Part shown: positions 32,545 to 41,296 of the stretch, in pieces
How positions within the stretch are numbered: position 1 is the stretch's first letter
How the letters are laid out: each line of letters opens with the position of its first letter
Source: Caulobacter flavus
Lineage (GTDB): Bacteria > Pseudomonadota > Alphaproteobacteria > Caulobacterales > Caulobacteraceae
DNA length: 64,000 nucleotides
Assembly (NCBI RefSeq): GCF_003722335.1
Contig: NZ_CP026100.1
Span: 4,438,001-4,502,000 of the forward strand
Reading direction: 5' to 3'
Position numbers and translations under genes: made by a program
Notes under the pieces: generated by a model
Databases searched by the model: none
Told to the model about the DNA's origin: nothing
What the model saw: only the letters and a program-made list of their open reading frames with translations

Positions 32545-33536
32545 GCGGTCCCGCGGCCTCTTCCGGCATCGTCATCGGCCTGTCGGCCGTGGTCGTCGCC
32601 GTGCGCGACGGCGAGGTCGTTGTGCTGACCGTGCGCCCGCACGACGCCGTCACCGACATCGCCTCGCCCCTGCCCGGCCTGCCGTTCGGCCCGTTCGACC
32701 CCGAGGGCCACCGCACCTTCGAGCTGGCCCTGCGCGCCTTCGTGACCGAGCAGACGCGGTTCCAGCTCGGCTATGTCGAGCAGCTCTACACCTTCGGCGA
32801 CAAGGGCCGCGACGCCCCGCGGGCCGAGGTTGGCGCTGGCGCCGCGCGCGTGGTCTCGATCGGCTATCTTGGCCTGACGCCCAAGGCCACCGACACCCAG
32901 GCCCCCGACACCGCCTGGGCCCCGTGGACGCGGTTCTTCCCCTGGGAGGACTGGCGCGCCGGCCGCCCCGCCCTGCTCGACGAAGCCATCGCCCCCGCCC
33001 TGCGCCGCTGGGCCGGCGACGACGCCGACCGGCTGTCGCGCGCCCGCCTGGCCTTCGCTCTCGACGGCGCGCCGTGGAACGAGGAGCGCGTGCTGGAACG
33101 CTACGAGTTGCTCTACGAGGCGGGCCTGGCCCCCGAGGCCGCCCGCGACCGCGACCGCGCCGACGGCCACGACCCGGCCGAGCCCGTCGCCCTGTCGGCC
33201 GCCCTGGGCGAGCCGATGATCTCCGACCACCGGCGGATCCTGGCCACGGGCCTCTCGCGCCTGCGCGGCAAGATCAAGTACCGCCCGGTGGCGTTCGAGC
33301 TGACGCCCGCCGAGTTCACGCTGTCCACCCTGCAGCGCACGGTCGAGGCCATCGCCGGCGTGCCGCTGCACAAGCAGAACTTCCGCCGCGTGGTCGAGCG
33401 CGAGGACCTGGTCGAGGGACTTGGCCGCCTGGACAGCGAAACCGGCGGCCGCCCGGCCGAGCTGTTCCGCTTCCGGCGGGAGATCCTGGGGGCCAGGCAG
33501 GCCGGCGGGCTGTCTCTGCCTCTGCTGCGGGAGTAA
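32541..33536 (+). CDS. NUDIX-like 'NAD regulator' (NrtR-type) protein
   Basis: A 331-aa protein with an N-terminal NUDIX fold and a C-terminal winged-helix region ('FTLSTLQRTVEAIAGVPLHKQNFRRVVER', about 265-295), the arrangement of NrtR regulators of NAD synthesis. The NUDIX box is degenerate: the expected RE-x2-EE becomes 'LRAFVTEQTRFQ', so hydrolysis is unlikely and ligand sensing more so. The 'YVEQLYTFGDKGRD' segment is intact. It is coupled to the HD nucleotidase-like gene upstream, consistent with nucleotide metabolism. Confidence 0.82.
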   Translation: MSGPAASSGIVIGLSAVVVAVRDGEVVVLTVRPHDAVTDIASPLPGLPFGPFDPEGHRTFELALRAFVTEQTRFQLGYVEQLYTFGDKGRDAPRAEVGAGAARVVSIGYLGLTPKATDTQAPDTAWAPWTRFFPWEDWRAGRPALLDEAIAPALRRWAGDDADRLSRARLAFALDGAPWNEERVLERYELLYEAGLAPEAARDRDRADGHDPAEPVALSAALGEPMISDHRRILATGLSRLRGKIKYRPVAFELTPAEFTLSTLQRTVEAIAGVPLHKQNFRRVVEREDLVEGLGRLDSETGGRPAELFRFRREILGARQAGGLSLPLLRE

Positions 33537-33585
33537 GGCGCGAGATCCGGTTGACCTCGCCCGCGACCTGCGGCCGACTGCCGGC

Positions 33586-33966
33586 ATGACATTCGACAAG
33601 CGCATCCTGATCGGCGCGATGGCCGCCGTCGTCCTGCTCGGCGTCGGAGGCGGGCTCGCGGCCTATGTGCTGCGCGACACCCAGGCCGAAGAGGTCCAGG
33701 ACGGCGCCGACGACCAACTGGCCGTCGCGGGCGCCAAGATCGCGGTGCAAAACCGCTTCCCCGAGGCGACCTCCGTCGATTTCGGCAAGGTCTTCACCCA
33801 CCAGGACGGCGAGGTGGTCTCGGTCTGCGGCCAGGTCGACGTCCGGCAGCCGCAGGACGGCTTCGACGGGCCCGAACGCTTCGTCTGGTCCGACGGCGCC
33901 CTCGTGGTCGAGGAGGCCGACGGAACCGACGCGGTCACCGCCAAGTGGGCGGACGTGTGTGAATGA
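33586..33966 (+). CDS. Membrane-anchored protein of unknown function
   Basis: A 126-aa protein with one N-terminal helix ('ILIGAMAAVVLLGVGGGLAAYVL', about 7-29) and a periplasmic domain of about 95 residues ('AKIAVQNRFPEATSVDFGKVFTHQDGEVVSVCGQVD'). The pattern resembles small alphaproteobacterial proteins with a 'VCGxVN' strand and a second Cys near the C-terminus (ADVCE). No strong ribosome-binding site is visible. Function unknown. Confidence 0.7.
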   Translation: MTFDKRILIGAMAAVVLLGVGGGLAAYVLRDTQAEEVQDGADDQLAVAGAKIAVQNRFPEATSVDFGKVFTHQDGEVVSVCGQVDVRQPQDGFDGPERFVWSDGALVVEEADGTDAVTAKWADVCE

Positions 33967-33977
33967 CCGCCTGACGG

Positions 33978-34094
33978 CGGCCCCCTCCGGCCCTTTGGGC
34001 CACCTCCCCCAGAGGGGGAGGATCTGCGCCGCTGCTAGATGCTCCCCCTCTGGGGAGCTGTCGCGGAGCGACTGAGGGGGCGCCGCGAAGCGGC
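33978..34094. repeat. Family A intergenic palindromic repeat, copy A3
   Basis: It lies between convergent genes. Inverted arms CCCCCTCCGGCCCTTTGGGCCACCTCCCCCAGAGGGGGAGG and GCTCCCCCTCTGGGGAGC...GACTGAGGGGGC share blocks with copies A4 and A6. Confidence 0.75.
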
Positions 34095-36089
34095 CTACCC
34101 CGCCACCAGACCAAAGTCCGCCACCTGGCCCATGGCCGCGCGGACGGCGGCCAGGGTCTTGAGGCGGTTGTCGCGGTGCTCGGGATCGTTGACGAACACC
34201 CCGTCGAGATAGGCGTCCACCGGGCCGCGCAGTTCGGCCAGTTGGGCCATGGCGCCGGTGAAGTCTTCCTTGGCCAGGGCGTCCTTCAGCGGACGGTCGA
34301 GCAGGCGCAGGGCCTGGTACAGACCCACCTCGGCGGCGCTGTCGGCGGCCGGCTCCTCGGCCTGCCCTTCCGGCAGCGGGCCCTTCTTCTCCTCGGCCTT
34401 GAGGATGTTCGAAGCGCGCTTGTAGCCAGCCAGCAGGTTCTTGCCGTCGTCGGTCTTCAGGAAGCCGTCCAGGGCCTCGACCCGCGCGACGATGCGCACC
34501 AGATCGTCGTCGCCCAGGGCGAACACGGCGTCGACCAGATCGTGGCGCTTGCCCTGGTCCTTCAGAGTCACCTTCAGGCGATCGGCGAAGAAGGCCAGCA
34601 GGTCGTCCTTGCCGAACTTGGCCAGCGGCAGTCGCAGGCCGTTGTCGAGAATGATCCGGATCACGCCCAGCGCAGCGCGACGCAGCGCATAGGGATCCTT
34701 CGATCCCGTCGGCTTCTCGTCGATGGCGAAGAAGCCGACCAGCGTATCCAGCTTGTCGGCCAGAGCGACGGCCACGCTCACCGGCGCGGTCGGCACGGCG
34801 TCCGAGGGGCCCTGCGGCTTGTAGTGGTCCTGCACGGCGGCGGCGATCTCGGCGTCGAGGCCGAAGTGGCGGGCGTAGTAGCCGCCCATGATGCCTTGCA
34901 GCTCGGGGAACTCGCCGACCATCTGCGAGGTCAAATCAGCCTTGGCCAGGCGCGCGGCTTCCTTGGCCTTGGCGACATCGGCGCGGACCAGGGGCGCGAT
35001 CTCGGCGGCCAGGGCGACGATACGCTCGACGCGCTGGGCCATGGTGCCGAGCTTGGCGTGGAAGGTCACGCCGTCCAGCTTGGCCAGCCACGGCTCGAAG
35101 CCGGTCTTGACGTCCTCGTCCCAGAAGAAGCGGGCGTCGGCCAGGCGCGACGACAGCACCTTGGCGTTGCCGGCGGCGATCACCTTGCCGCCGTCCTTGG
35201 CCTCGATATTGGCCACGGTGATGAAGTGCGGGGCCAGGCCCGCCTCGCCCGGTTTGCGCACGGCGAAGTACTTCTGGTGGGTGCGCATCGAGGTGCGGAT
35301 CACCTCGGGCGGCAGGTCGAGGAACGACGGATCCATGTCGCCCAGCACCGGGGTCGGCCATTCGGCCAGGCCCGCGACTTCCTCGAGCAGGCCGATGTCG
35401 TCGACCAGTTCCAGGTGACGGGCGAAGCACAGGGTCTTGCAGCCTTCGAGGATGCGCGCCTTGCGCTCCTCGACGTCGAGCACGACGTAGTGCGCCTCCA
35501 GGCCGGTGACGTACTCATCGAAGTCCTTGGCCACGAAGGGCTTCGCCTCGCCCATGAAGCGGTGACCCTCGGTGACGTCGCCGCTCTCGACGCCGTCGAT
35601 GCTGAACGGCACCACTTCACGGTCGAGCACGCAGAGGATGCGCTTGAGCGGACGCACCCAGCGCAGCTTGCCCGTGCCCCAGGTCATCGACTTGGGCCAG
35701 GGGAAGCCGCGGACGATGGCTTCCACCATCTCGGCGACGATTTGCGCGGTCGGGCGGCCCTTCTTTTCGACGAAGGCCATCCAGACGCCGTTCTGCTCGA
35801 CGAGCTGGTCCTGGGTCAGGCCGGCCTTGCGCAGGAAACCGTCCATGGCCTGCTGCGGCGCGCCGACGCGGGGCCCCTTCAGCTCTTCCTTGCGGTCGGC
35901 CTGCGCCAGCGGCAGGCCTTCGGCCACCAGGGTCAGGCGGCGCGGACCGGCAAAGGTCTTCAGCGCCTCGGGCAGGAAGCCGGCGGCGGCCAGATGCTCA
36001 CGCACCATGCGTTCCAGGTCCTTGGCGGCCTGGCCCTGCATGCGGGCGGGGATCTCTTCGGAGAACAGTTCGAGAAGCAGTTGGGGCAT
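34095..36089 (-). CDS. glyS: Glycyl-tRNA synthetase beta subunit
   Basis: A 664-aa beta chain of the bacterial alpha2-beta2 GlyRS. The start is ATG 36089 ('PQLLLELFSEEIPARMQGQA'), 5 bases after the glyQ stop; longer frames run into glyQ. Typical signatures are 'RFFWDEDVKTGFEPWLAKLDGVTFHAKLGTM' and 'FPELQGIMGGYYARHFG'. The C-terminal anticodon-binding domain includes 'VNDPEHRDNRLKTLAAV'. It charges tRNA-Gly with GlyQ. Confidence 0.98.
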   Translation of the reverse strand: MPQLLLELFSEEIPARMQGQAAKDLERMVREHLAAAGFLPEALKTFAGPRRLTLVAEGLPLAQADRKEELKGPRVGAPQQAMDGFLRKAGLTQDQLVEQNGVWMAFVEKKGRPTAQIVAEMVEAIVRGFPWPKSMTWGTGKLRWVRPLKRILCVLDREVVPFSIDGVESGDVTEGHRFMGEAKPFVAKDFDEYVTGLEAHYVVLDVEERKARILEGCKTLCFARHLELVDDIGLLEEVAGLAEWPTPVLGDMDPSFLDLPPEVIRTSMRTHQKYFAVRKPGEAGLAPHFITVANIEAKDGGKVIAAGNAKVLSSRLADARFFWDEDVKTGFEPWLAKLDGVTFHAKLGTMAQRVERIVALAAEIAPLVRADVAKAKEAARLAKADLTSQMVGEFPELQGIMGGYYARHFGLDAEIAAAVQDHYKPQGPSDAVPTAPVSVAVALADKLDTLVGFFAIDEKPTGSKDPYALRRAALGVIRIILDNGLRLPLAKFGKDDLLAFFADRLKVTLKDQGKRHDLVDAVFALGDDDLVRIVARVEALDGFLKTDDGKNLLAGYKRASNILKAEEKKGPLPEGQAEEPAADSAAEVGLYQALRLLDRPLKDALAKEDFTGAMAQLAELRGPVDAYLDGVFVNDPEHRDNRLKTLAAVRAAMGQVADFGLVAG

Positions 36090-36094
36090 TGGAG

Positions 36095-36991
36095 TTACGC
36101 GGCTTCCTGCAGCTCGACCCACTTCTGGGCGCATTGCTTACAAAGGTCGCGGATGCGTCCGATGTAGCTGGCGCGCTCGGCGACGGCGATCGCGCCGCGG
36201 GCGTTCATCAGGTTGAAGAGGTGGCTGGCCTTGAGGACCATGTCGTAGGCGGGCAGCACGAGCGTCTCGTTCTTGTAGGAACGGGCCAGCATCAGCGGCA
36301 CCTGCTCCTCCATCTGCTCGAACTGCTGCTTGAGCACGGCGACGTCGTAGCCGTGGAAGTTGGCTTCCGACTGCTGGCGCTCGTTGGCCAGGAAGACATC
36401 GCCATAGGTCAGCGCGCCCAGCGGCGAGTCGGGATCGTTGAACGGCAGGTCGTAGACGTTGTCGACGCCGAACACGTACATGGCCAGGCGTTCCAGGCCG
36501 TAGGTCAGCTCGCCGGCCACCGGGTTCACGTCCAGGCCGCCGACCTGCTGGAAGTAGGTGTACTGCGACACTTCCATCCCGTCGCACCACACTTCCCAGC
36601 CCAGGCCCCAGGCGCCGACGGTGGGGTTTTCCCAGTCGTCCTCGACGAAGCGGATGTCGTGGGTGCGCAGATCAAGGCCGATGGCCTCCAGCGAGCCCAG
36701 ATACAGGTCCTGCATGTCGGCCGGGTTCGGCTTCAGGATCACCTGGTACTGGTAGTAGTGCTGCAGGCGGTTGGGGTTCTCGCCGTAGCGGCCGTCGCCC
36801 GGACGGCGCGAGGGCTGGACGTAGGCCGCGTTCCACGGCTTGGGGCCGAGCGCGCGCAGAACGGTGGCCGGGTGCAGCGTCCCCGCCCCCACTTCCACGT
36901 CGTGCGGCTGCAGTATCACGCAGCCCTTTTCGCTCCAGTAGTTGTGGAGCGTCAGGATGAGGCTTTGAAATGATTTGGGGGCGGCGGGCAT
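36095..36991 (-). CDS. glyQ: Glycyl-tRNA synthetase alpha subunit
   Basis: A 298-aa catalytic class II subunit. Characteristic stretches are 'LTLHNYWSEKGCVILQPHDVEVGAGTLHP', 'YVQPSRRPGDGRYGENPNRLQHYYQYQVILKP', 'WEVWCDGMEVSQYTYFQQVGG' and 'YGLERLAMYVFGV' (motif 3). The ribosome-binding site is weak. It forms an operon with glyS and lies just beyond the terminator of the fasciclin gene, so its promoter must be in the roughly 20-50 bp before the start or within that hairpin. Confidence 0.98.
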   Translation of the reverse strand: MPAAPKSFQSLILTLHNYWSEKGCVILQPHDVEVGAGTLHPATVLRALGPKPWNAAYVQPSRRPGDGRYGENPNRLQHYYQYQVILKPNPADMQDLYLGSLEAIGLDLRTHDIRFVEDDWENPTVGAWGLGWEVWCDGMEVSQYTYFQQVGGLDVNPVAGELTYGLERLAMYVFGVDNVYDLPFNDPDSPLGALTYGDVFLANERQQSEANFHGYDVAVLKQQFEQMEEQVPLMLARSYKNETLVLPAYDMVLKASHLFNLMNARGAIAVAERASYIGRIRDLCKQCAQKWVELQEAA

Positions 36992-37010
36992 GACGTCCGA
37001 ACAGGGGCCT

Positions 37011-37043
37011 GAAAAAGTCGGCGGACCATAGGGCCCGCCGACT
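37011..37043 (-). terminator. Intrinsic terminator of the fasciclin gene, in the glyQ leader
   Basis: A 9-bp stem AGTCGGCGG (37016-37024) with CCGCCGACT (37035-37043) is followed on the minus strand by TTTTTC. It is 46 bases after the fasciclin stop and 20 bases before glyQ. Confidence 0.85.
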
Positions 37044-37089
37044 GTCGCTTCAAGCGAAGTGGACGTCGTTTATTGAACGCCAGGCGTAG

Positions 37090-38112
37090 TTAGTTGCCCT
37101 TGGCGCCCGAACGCTTGCCGGCGTTCGACATCGGCGCGCCGTAGGCCTTGCGGTTCTCGGGCGTGTCGGCGACCGGCGGGTTGGAGACGACGTTAGGGTC
37201 GCCGGCCTTCAGCGTCGCCTGCTGGTCGGGGCTCATCGTCGAGGTCGGCACCGTCGCCGAGGTCGGCGCGGCCGTGCCGGTGTCGGCGGCGGGCGCGGTC
37301 GTGGCGGCGGTCGGATCAGCCGGAGCCTGGTTCGGCGAGGTCGTGGGGTTCAGCGCCTGGTCGGCCGGGGCGTCGGTCGCCGACGGCGTGGTCGCCTGGT
37401 CGGGGGCCGGAGCCGCCGCCGGGGCGGCCTGGGCCGCAACGTCGGCGCCCGCGTCCGTCGCCGACATGGCGTCGCCGTTGGCCGTGGCCGAGGCCATGCT
37501 GGTGGCGGCGTCGTCGGTGGCTGCCGCCGCGGCCTGGATCGGCACGTCCTTCGGGATCAGCACCTTGTCGACCACGTGCAGCACGCCGTTGGTGGCCATC
37601 ACGTCGGCCTGGACGATGTTGGCGCCGTCGACCATGGGGCTGGCGCCGCTGCCGTCGAGCGTCACCGACGAGCCCTCGACGGTCTTAACCTCGCCCTTGG
37701 CGCCGGTGATCTTGGTCGAGTCCACCTTGGTGTTGATCACGTGATAGGTCAGCACCCTCTGCAGCTGGGCGGCGTTGGCCGGCTGCATCAGGCGGTCGAG
37801 TTCGCCCGCCGGCAAGGCCGCGAAGGCCGCGTCGGTGGGGGCGAACACCGTCAGGTTCGGATTGCTCTTCAGCACGCTGGTCAGGTTGGTGGCGTCCAGG
37901 GCCTTGAGGAAGGTCGTGAACTGGCCCGAGGCCTGGGCCGTGGCGATCAGGTCGCCGTTCGGGGTCACCCTGGCCGCCGGCGTCGCCGGGGCGGAGGTCG
38001 CGGCCGGCGGCGCGGCCGCTGGCGGCTGGGCCGGAGCGGCGGTCTGGGCGATGGCGACGCCGGAGAGCAGCGCCATGGCCGCCGCGGCGGAGAGGAAGCG
38101 CGTCACATACAT
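37090..38112 (-). CDS. Secreted fasciclin (FAS1) domain protein
   Basis: A 340-aa protein with a signal peptide ending near 'GVAIAQ' (about residue 23). One FAS1 domain follows at about 50-190, with 'FTTFLKALDATNLTSVLKSNPNLTVFAPTDAAFAALP' (H1 region), 'RVLTYHVI' (the YH motif) and 'GVLHVVDKVLIP' (H2). A long low-complexity Ala/Pro/Thr/Asp tail (about 195-340) is probably surface-exposed and disordered. FAS1 domains mediate adhesion. No anchor motif is visible. Confidence 0.9.
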   Translation of the reverse strand: MYVTRFLSAAAAMALLSGVAIAQTAAPAQPPAAAPPAATSAPATPAARVTPNGDLIATAQASGQFTTFLKALDATNLTSVLKSNPNLTVFAPTDAAFAALPAGELDRLMQPANAAQLQRVLTYHVINTKVDSTKITGAKGEVKTVEGSSVTLDGSGASPMVDGANIVQADVMATNGVLHVVDKVLIPKDVPIQAAAAATDDAATSMASATANGDAMSATDAGADVAAQAAPAAAPAPDQATTPSATDAPADQALNPTTSPNQAPADPTAATTAPAADTGTAAPTSATVPTSTMSPDQQATLKAGDPNVVSNPPVADTPENRKAYGAPMSNAGKRSGAKGN

Positions 38113-38207
38113 GGCCTGGTCCTTTCGCTTGAAACTCAGGCCGGCTTTACGCTCCAGATTACGACTCCGTTGCAGCCCATCACGGGCTCGTGATCGAGAC
38201 TTCGCCG

Positions 38208-38558
38208 TTACTTGAAGAAGAACACCAGCGCTGCGCCAGCGAAGATCAGCAGGAATCCCAGCATCGTGGTCCAGCGGATCGCCTCGCCGAGGTAGAAATA
38301 CGAGAACAACGTGAAGACGATCAGGGTGATGGCTTCTTGCCCCGTCTTAAGCTGAGCCGTTGAATAGACGCCGTGCCCGATGCGGTTGGCGGGCACCGCC
38401 AGCATGTATTCGGGAAGCGCGATCAGCCAGCTGCTCAGGATCGCCACCGGAAGCGCCAGCGGCTTGCCCTTCAGGTGGCCGTACCAGGCGTAGGTCATGA
38501 ACACGTTGGAGCAGATCAGCAGGCCCCACGGGGCGATCTTGGCCCATAGGGGCGTCAT
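38208..38558 (-). CDS. DUF486-family small multidrug-type membrane protein
   Basis: A protein of about 116 aa with four hydrophobic helices ('IAPWGLLICSNVFMTYAWYGHL', 'PVAILSSWLIALPEYMLAVPAN', 'EAITLIVFTLFSYFYLGE', 'TTMLGFLLIFAGAALVFFFK'). This is the layout of DUF486 in the DMT superfamily. ATG 38558 is preferred because AAGGA lies 8-9 nt upstream; the upstream ATG at 38594 lacks a site. Substrate unknown. Confidence 0.85.
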   Translation of the reverse strand: MTPLWAKIAPWGLLICSNVFMTYAWYGHLKGKPLALPVAILSSWLIALPEYMLAVPANRIGHGVYSTAQLKTGQEAITLIVFTLFSYFYLGEAIRWTTMLGFLLIFAGAALVFFFK

Positions 38559-38875
38559 CGGAGAATCCTTCGGCGAGGGCGGAAGCGCGGTCATTGTAGA
38601 CGTTCCGCGACGCCGCGCGCCACGGTGCGGCTGGACGGCGGATTTGCCGCAGAAGCGCGCAAACTGAGCGACCGATGATAGTTTTATAGGCGCCTCGCCT
38701 CTTTCCTTTCCCATTGCCTACCCCGCGTCCCCGCTCGGGGAACCGTGGCCGATAGCGTGCGAGCGCCGGGGAAACGACGCGGCCGCATCCGGCGGCGTCG
38801 CGGTGATCGAGTGAGCAAATCCGCTCTAGCCATCAACAAAGGGGGGTCCGCCCAAGGCGGACCGGAGCAAGCCGG
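38559..38875. promoter_or_regulatory. Divergent regulatory region and structured leader of glnK-amtB
   Basis: This 317-bp gap contains no credible gene. A weak sigma-54-like element TGGCCGATAGCGTGC (38746-38760) has correct GG/GC spacing but two or three mismatches; NtrC control would be expected for glnK-amtB. A perfect 8-bp hairpin GGTCCGCC-CAA-GGCGGACC (38845-38863) ends directly against the GGAG ribosome-binding site (38864-38867) of glnK. Confidence 0.45.
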
Positions 38876-39214
38876 ATGAAACTGATCATAGCGGTCGTCA
38901 AACCCTTCAAGCTGGACGAGGTCCGCGAGGCGCTGGTCGCCGCCGGCGTCGAAGGCCTGACGGTGTCGGAAGTGAAGGGTTACGGCCGCCAGAAGGGCCA
39001 GACCGAGATTTATCGCGGCGCGGAGTACCAGGTGAACTTCGTGCCCAAGGTGAAGCTGGAAGCCGTGGTGGACGATGCGTCCGCGGCCAAGGCGGTCGAA
39101 GCGGTCAAGGCCGCCGCGGCCACGGGCAAGATCGGCGACGGCAAGATCTTCGTCCTCAATGTCGAAGAAGCCGTACGCATCCGGACCGGCGAAACCGGCC
39201 CGGCCGCTCTGTAA
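38876..39214 (+). CDS. glnK: Nitrogen regulatory protein P-II (GlnK)
   Basis: A 112-aa PII signal protein. The T-loop 'GRQKGQTEIYRGAEYQVNFVPKVKLE' has the uridylylated Tyr51 in EIYRG. The B-loop 'GKIGDGKIFV' binds ATP and the C-loop ends 'RIRTGETG'. PII integrates glutamine, 2-oxoglutarate and ATP/ADP. It lies 28 bp upstream of amtB, the classic pair in which GlnK plugs the ammonium channel under nitrogen sufficiency. Confidence 0.97.
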   Translation: MKLIIAVVKPFKLDEVREALVAAGVEGLTVSEVKGYGRQKGQTEIYRGAEYQVNFVPKVKLEAVVDDASAAKAVEAVKAAAATGKIGDGKIFVLNVEEAVRIRTGETGPAAL

Positions 39215-39242
39215 CGATCGTCGGGGAAAGGGGATACCAACG

Positions 39243-40772
39243 ATGAAATTGACCTTTAAGCCGCTGGCCGGGCTGATGCTCGCCGCGACGCTGGCGGGGG
39301 CGCCGCTCGGCGCGACCGCCTTCGCCCAGGAGGCCGCTCCGGCCGCCGCCGCCGCGCCCGCCGAGGCCGCGCCCGCGCCGGCCGCCGCCGCTCCGGCCGC
39401 TGCTCCCGCCGAAGCCGCCGCCCCGACCATCGTCGACAAGCAGGACAAGGGCGACAACGCCTGGATGCTGACCTCGACGCTGCTCGTCCTGCTGATGATC
39501 CTGCCGGGCCTGGCCCTGTTCTACGGCGGCCTGGTCCGCTCCAAGAACATGCTGTCGGTCATGATGCAGGTCTCGACCGTCGCCCTGATCAGCTTCGTCA
39601 CCTGGGTGTTGTGGGGCTACAGCCTCGCGTTCACCGACGGCGGCAGCTGGGACAGCTTCGTCGGGGGCCTGGGCCGCCTGTTCCTGAAGGACGTGACCAC
39701 GTCGACCAACGCGGCCACCTTCTCGACCGGCGTCGTCATCCCCGAACTGACCTTCGTCGCCTTCCAGTCGACCTTCGCCGCCATCACCGCGGCCCTGGTT
39801 GTCGGCTCGCTGGTCGAGCGCATGAAGTTCGCCGCGATCGTCGCCTTCGCCTTCCTGTGGCCGCTGCTGTCGTACTATCCGATGGCGCACATGGTCTGGT
39901 GGTGGCCGGGTCCTGACGCCATCGCCCTGGACCCGACCGCGCCCGTCAAGGCCGGCCTGATCTGGAGCTTCGGCGCCCTCGACTTCGCCGGCGGCACCGT
40001 GGTGCACATCAACGCCGGTATCGCCGCCCTGGTCGGCGCCATCATCCTCGGCAAGCGCCAGGGCTACGGCAAGGAACCGATGCCCCCGCACTCGCTGACC
40101 CTGACCCTGGTGGGCGCCGGCCTGCTGTGGGTGGGCTGGTTCGGCTTCAACGCCGGTTCGAACCTGGAATCGAACAGCTACGCCTCGTTGGCCATGGTCA
40201 ACACCTTCGTGGCCACCGCCGCAGCCGGCCTGTCGTGGATCCTGGTCGAGTGGGTCACCCGCAAGAAGCCGTCGGCCCTGGGCCTGGCTTCGGGCATCGT
40301 GGCCGGCCTCGTGGCCATCACCCCGGCCGCCGGCTTCTCGGGCCCCATGGGCGCGGTGATCCTGGGCCTGGTCGTCTCGCCGATCTGCATCGTCTTCTGC
40401 TCGACGATCAAGAACGCCCTGAAGTACGACGACAGCCTGGACGCCTTCGGCATCCACGGCATCGGCGGCATCGTCGGCGCCATCGGCACCGGCCTGGTCG
40501 TCAACCCCGCCTGGGGCGGCGCCGGCGTCGTCGACTACACCTCGTGCGCCAAGGACGGCGACATCTCGACCTGCGACACGGCCACCTACGATCTGGTCAC
40601 CCAGGTGGTGGCCCAGCTGAAGGGCGTCGGCGTCACCATCCTGTGGTCGGCCATCGCCTCGGCCATCGTCTTCTTCGTCATCAAGCTGGTGATCGGCCTG
40701 CGCGCATCGCCGGACTCCGAGGAAGAAGGCCTGGACATCTCCGAACACGGGGAACGCGCCTACCACAGCTGA
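39243..40772 (+). CDS. amtB: Ammonium transporter AmtB
   Basis: A 509-aa protein. It has a signal peptide ('MLAATLAGAPLGATAFAQ'), an unusually long Ala/Pro-rich periplasmic leader (about residues 29-62), then eleven helices. Family motifs are 'GGLVRSKNMLSVMMQ', 'DFAGGTVVHINAGIAALVGAI' (the first pore His) and 'FGIHGIGGIVGAIGTG' (the twin-His partner). It forms a trimeric NH3/NH4+ channel. It is co-transcribed with glnK and ends at a strong terminator. Confidence 0.97.
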   Translation: MKLTFKPLAGLMLAATLAGAPLGATAFAQEAAPAAAAAPAEAAPAPAAAAPAAAPAEAAAPTIVDKQDKGDNAWMLTSTLLVLLMILPGLALFYGGLVRSKNMLSVMMQVSTVALISFVTWVLWGYSLAFTDGGSWDSFVGGLGRLFLKDVTTSTNAATFSTGVVIPELTFVAFQSTFAAITAALVVGSLVERMKFAAIVAFAFLWPLLSYYPMAHMVWWWPGPDAIALDPTAPVKAGLIWSFGALDFAGGTVVHINAGIAALVGAIILGKRQGYGKEPMPPHSLTLTLVGAGLLWVGWFGFNAGSNLESNSYASLAMVNTFVATAAAGLSWILVEWVTRKKPSALGLASGIVAGLVAITPAAGFSGPMGAVILGLVVSPICIVFCSTIKNALKYDDSLDAFGIHGIGGIVGAIGTGLVVNPAWGGAGVVDYTSCAKDGDISTCDTATYDLVTQVVAQLKGVGVTILWSAIASAIVFFVIKLVIGLRASPDSEEEGLDISEHGERAYHS

Positions 40773-40807
40773 GCCCTCGGGCTCGGTCGGTAGACGTTCC
40801 GAAAACG

Positions 40808-40847
40808 AAGGGCGCGGAAGCTTCGGCCTCCGCGCCCTTTTTCTTTG
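40808..40847 (+). terminator. Intrinsic terminator of glnK-amtB
   Basis: An 11-bp stem AAGGGCGCGGA (40808-40818) with TCCGCGCCCTT (40829-40839) is followed by TTTCTTT on the plus strand, 36 bases after the amtB stop. Confidence 0.92.
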
Positions 40848-40882
40848 GCTGACGGCGCCGGGATCGGTGCTAGGCAGGTTCC

Positions 40883-41296
40883 GTGAGCAAACTTCACCAA
40901 ACCGCCGCCACGCTCAGGTTCTTCGGCGAAGCCCTGGATCCCGACGAGATCACCGCCCTGCTGGGCAAGCCGCCGACCCGTTCCTGCCGCAAGGGCGACG
41001 AGCGCTGCCTACACGGCGGCGGAACCGCGCGCGAGCCCAGGGGATCATGGATACGAACCGTCCGCCGCCTTTCGCCCGGGGATCTAGACGCCCAGATCGA
41101 CAACCTGCTCTCGGACCTCACCCAGGACATTGCGGCCTGGCAGGCTCTGTCCGAACGGTTTCAGGCCGATCTGTTCTGCGGACTGTTCCTGCGAGAGGGT
41201 AACGAGGGCCTGCCTGTGAGCCCCGAAACCCTGCTAGCGCTGGGCATGCGAGGCCTCAAGCTCGATCTCGACATCTACGGCCCCGAAGCCGACTAA
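40883..41296 (+). CDS. DUF4279-like protein
   Basis: A 137-aa soluble protein. 'AATLRFFGEALDPDEITALLGKPPTRSCRKGDE' at the N-terminus and 'LDAQIDNLLSDLTQDIAAWQAL' in the middle match the layout of the DUF4279 family. The GTG start at 40883 has AGG about 6 nt upstream. The role of the family is unknown. Its stop overlaps the stop of the convergent cyclophilin gene. Confidence 0.75.
   Translation: MSKLHQTAATLRFFGEALDPDEITALLGKPPTRSCRKGDERCLHGGGTAREPRGSWIRTVRRLSPGDLDAQIDNLLSDLTQDIAAWQALSERFQADLFCGLFLREGNEGLPVSPETLLALGMRGLKLDLDIYGPEAD

Noticed and set aside
34176..36167. 663-codon plus-strand open frame opposite glyS
   Set aside because: It is an antisense shadow. glyS is fully conserved on the other strand.
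36992..37043. Possible T-box or other glycine-responsive leader before glyQ
   Set aside because: The hairpin with its T-run is directly downstream of the fasciclin stop and acts as that gene's terminator. No T-box sequence is present, and T-boxes are not expected in alphaproteobacteria.
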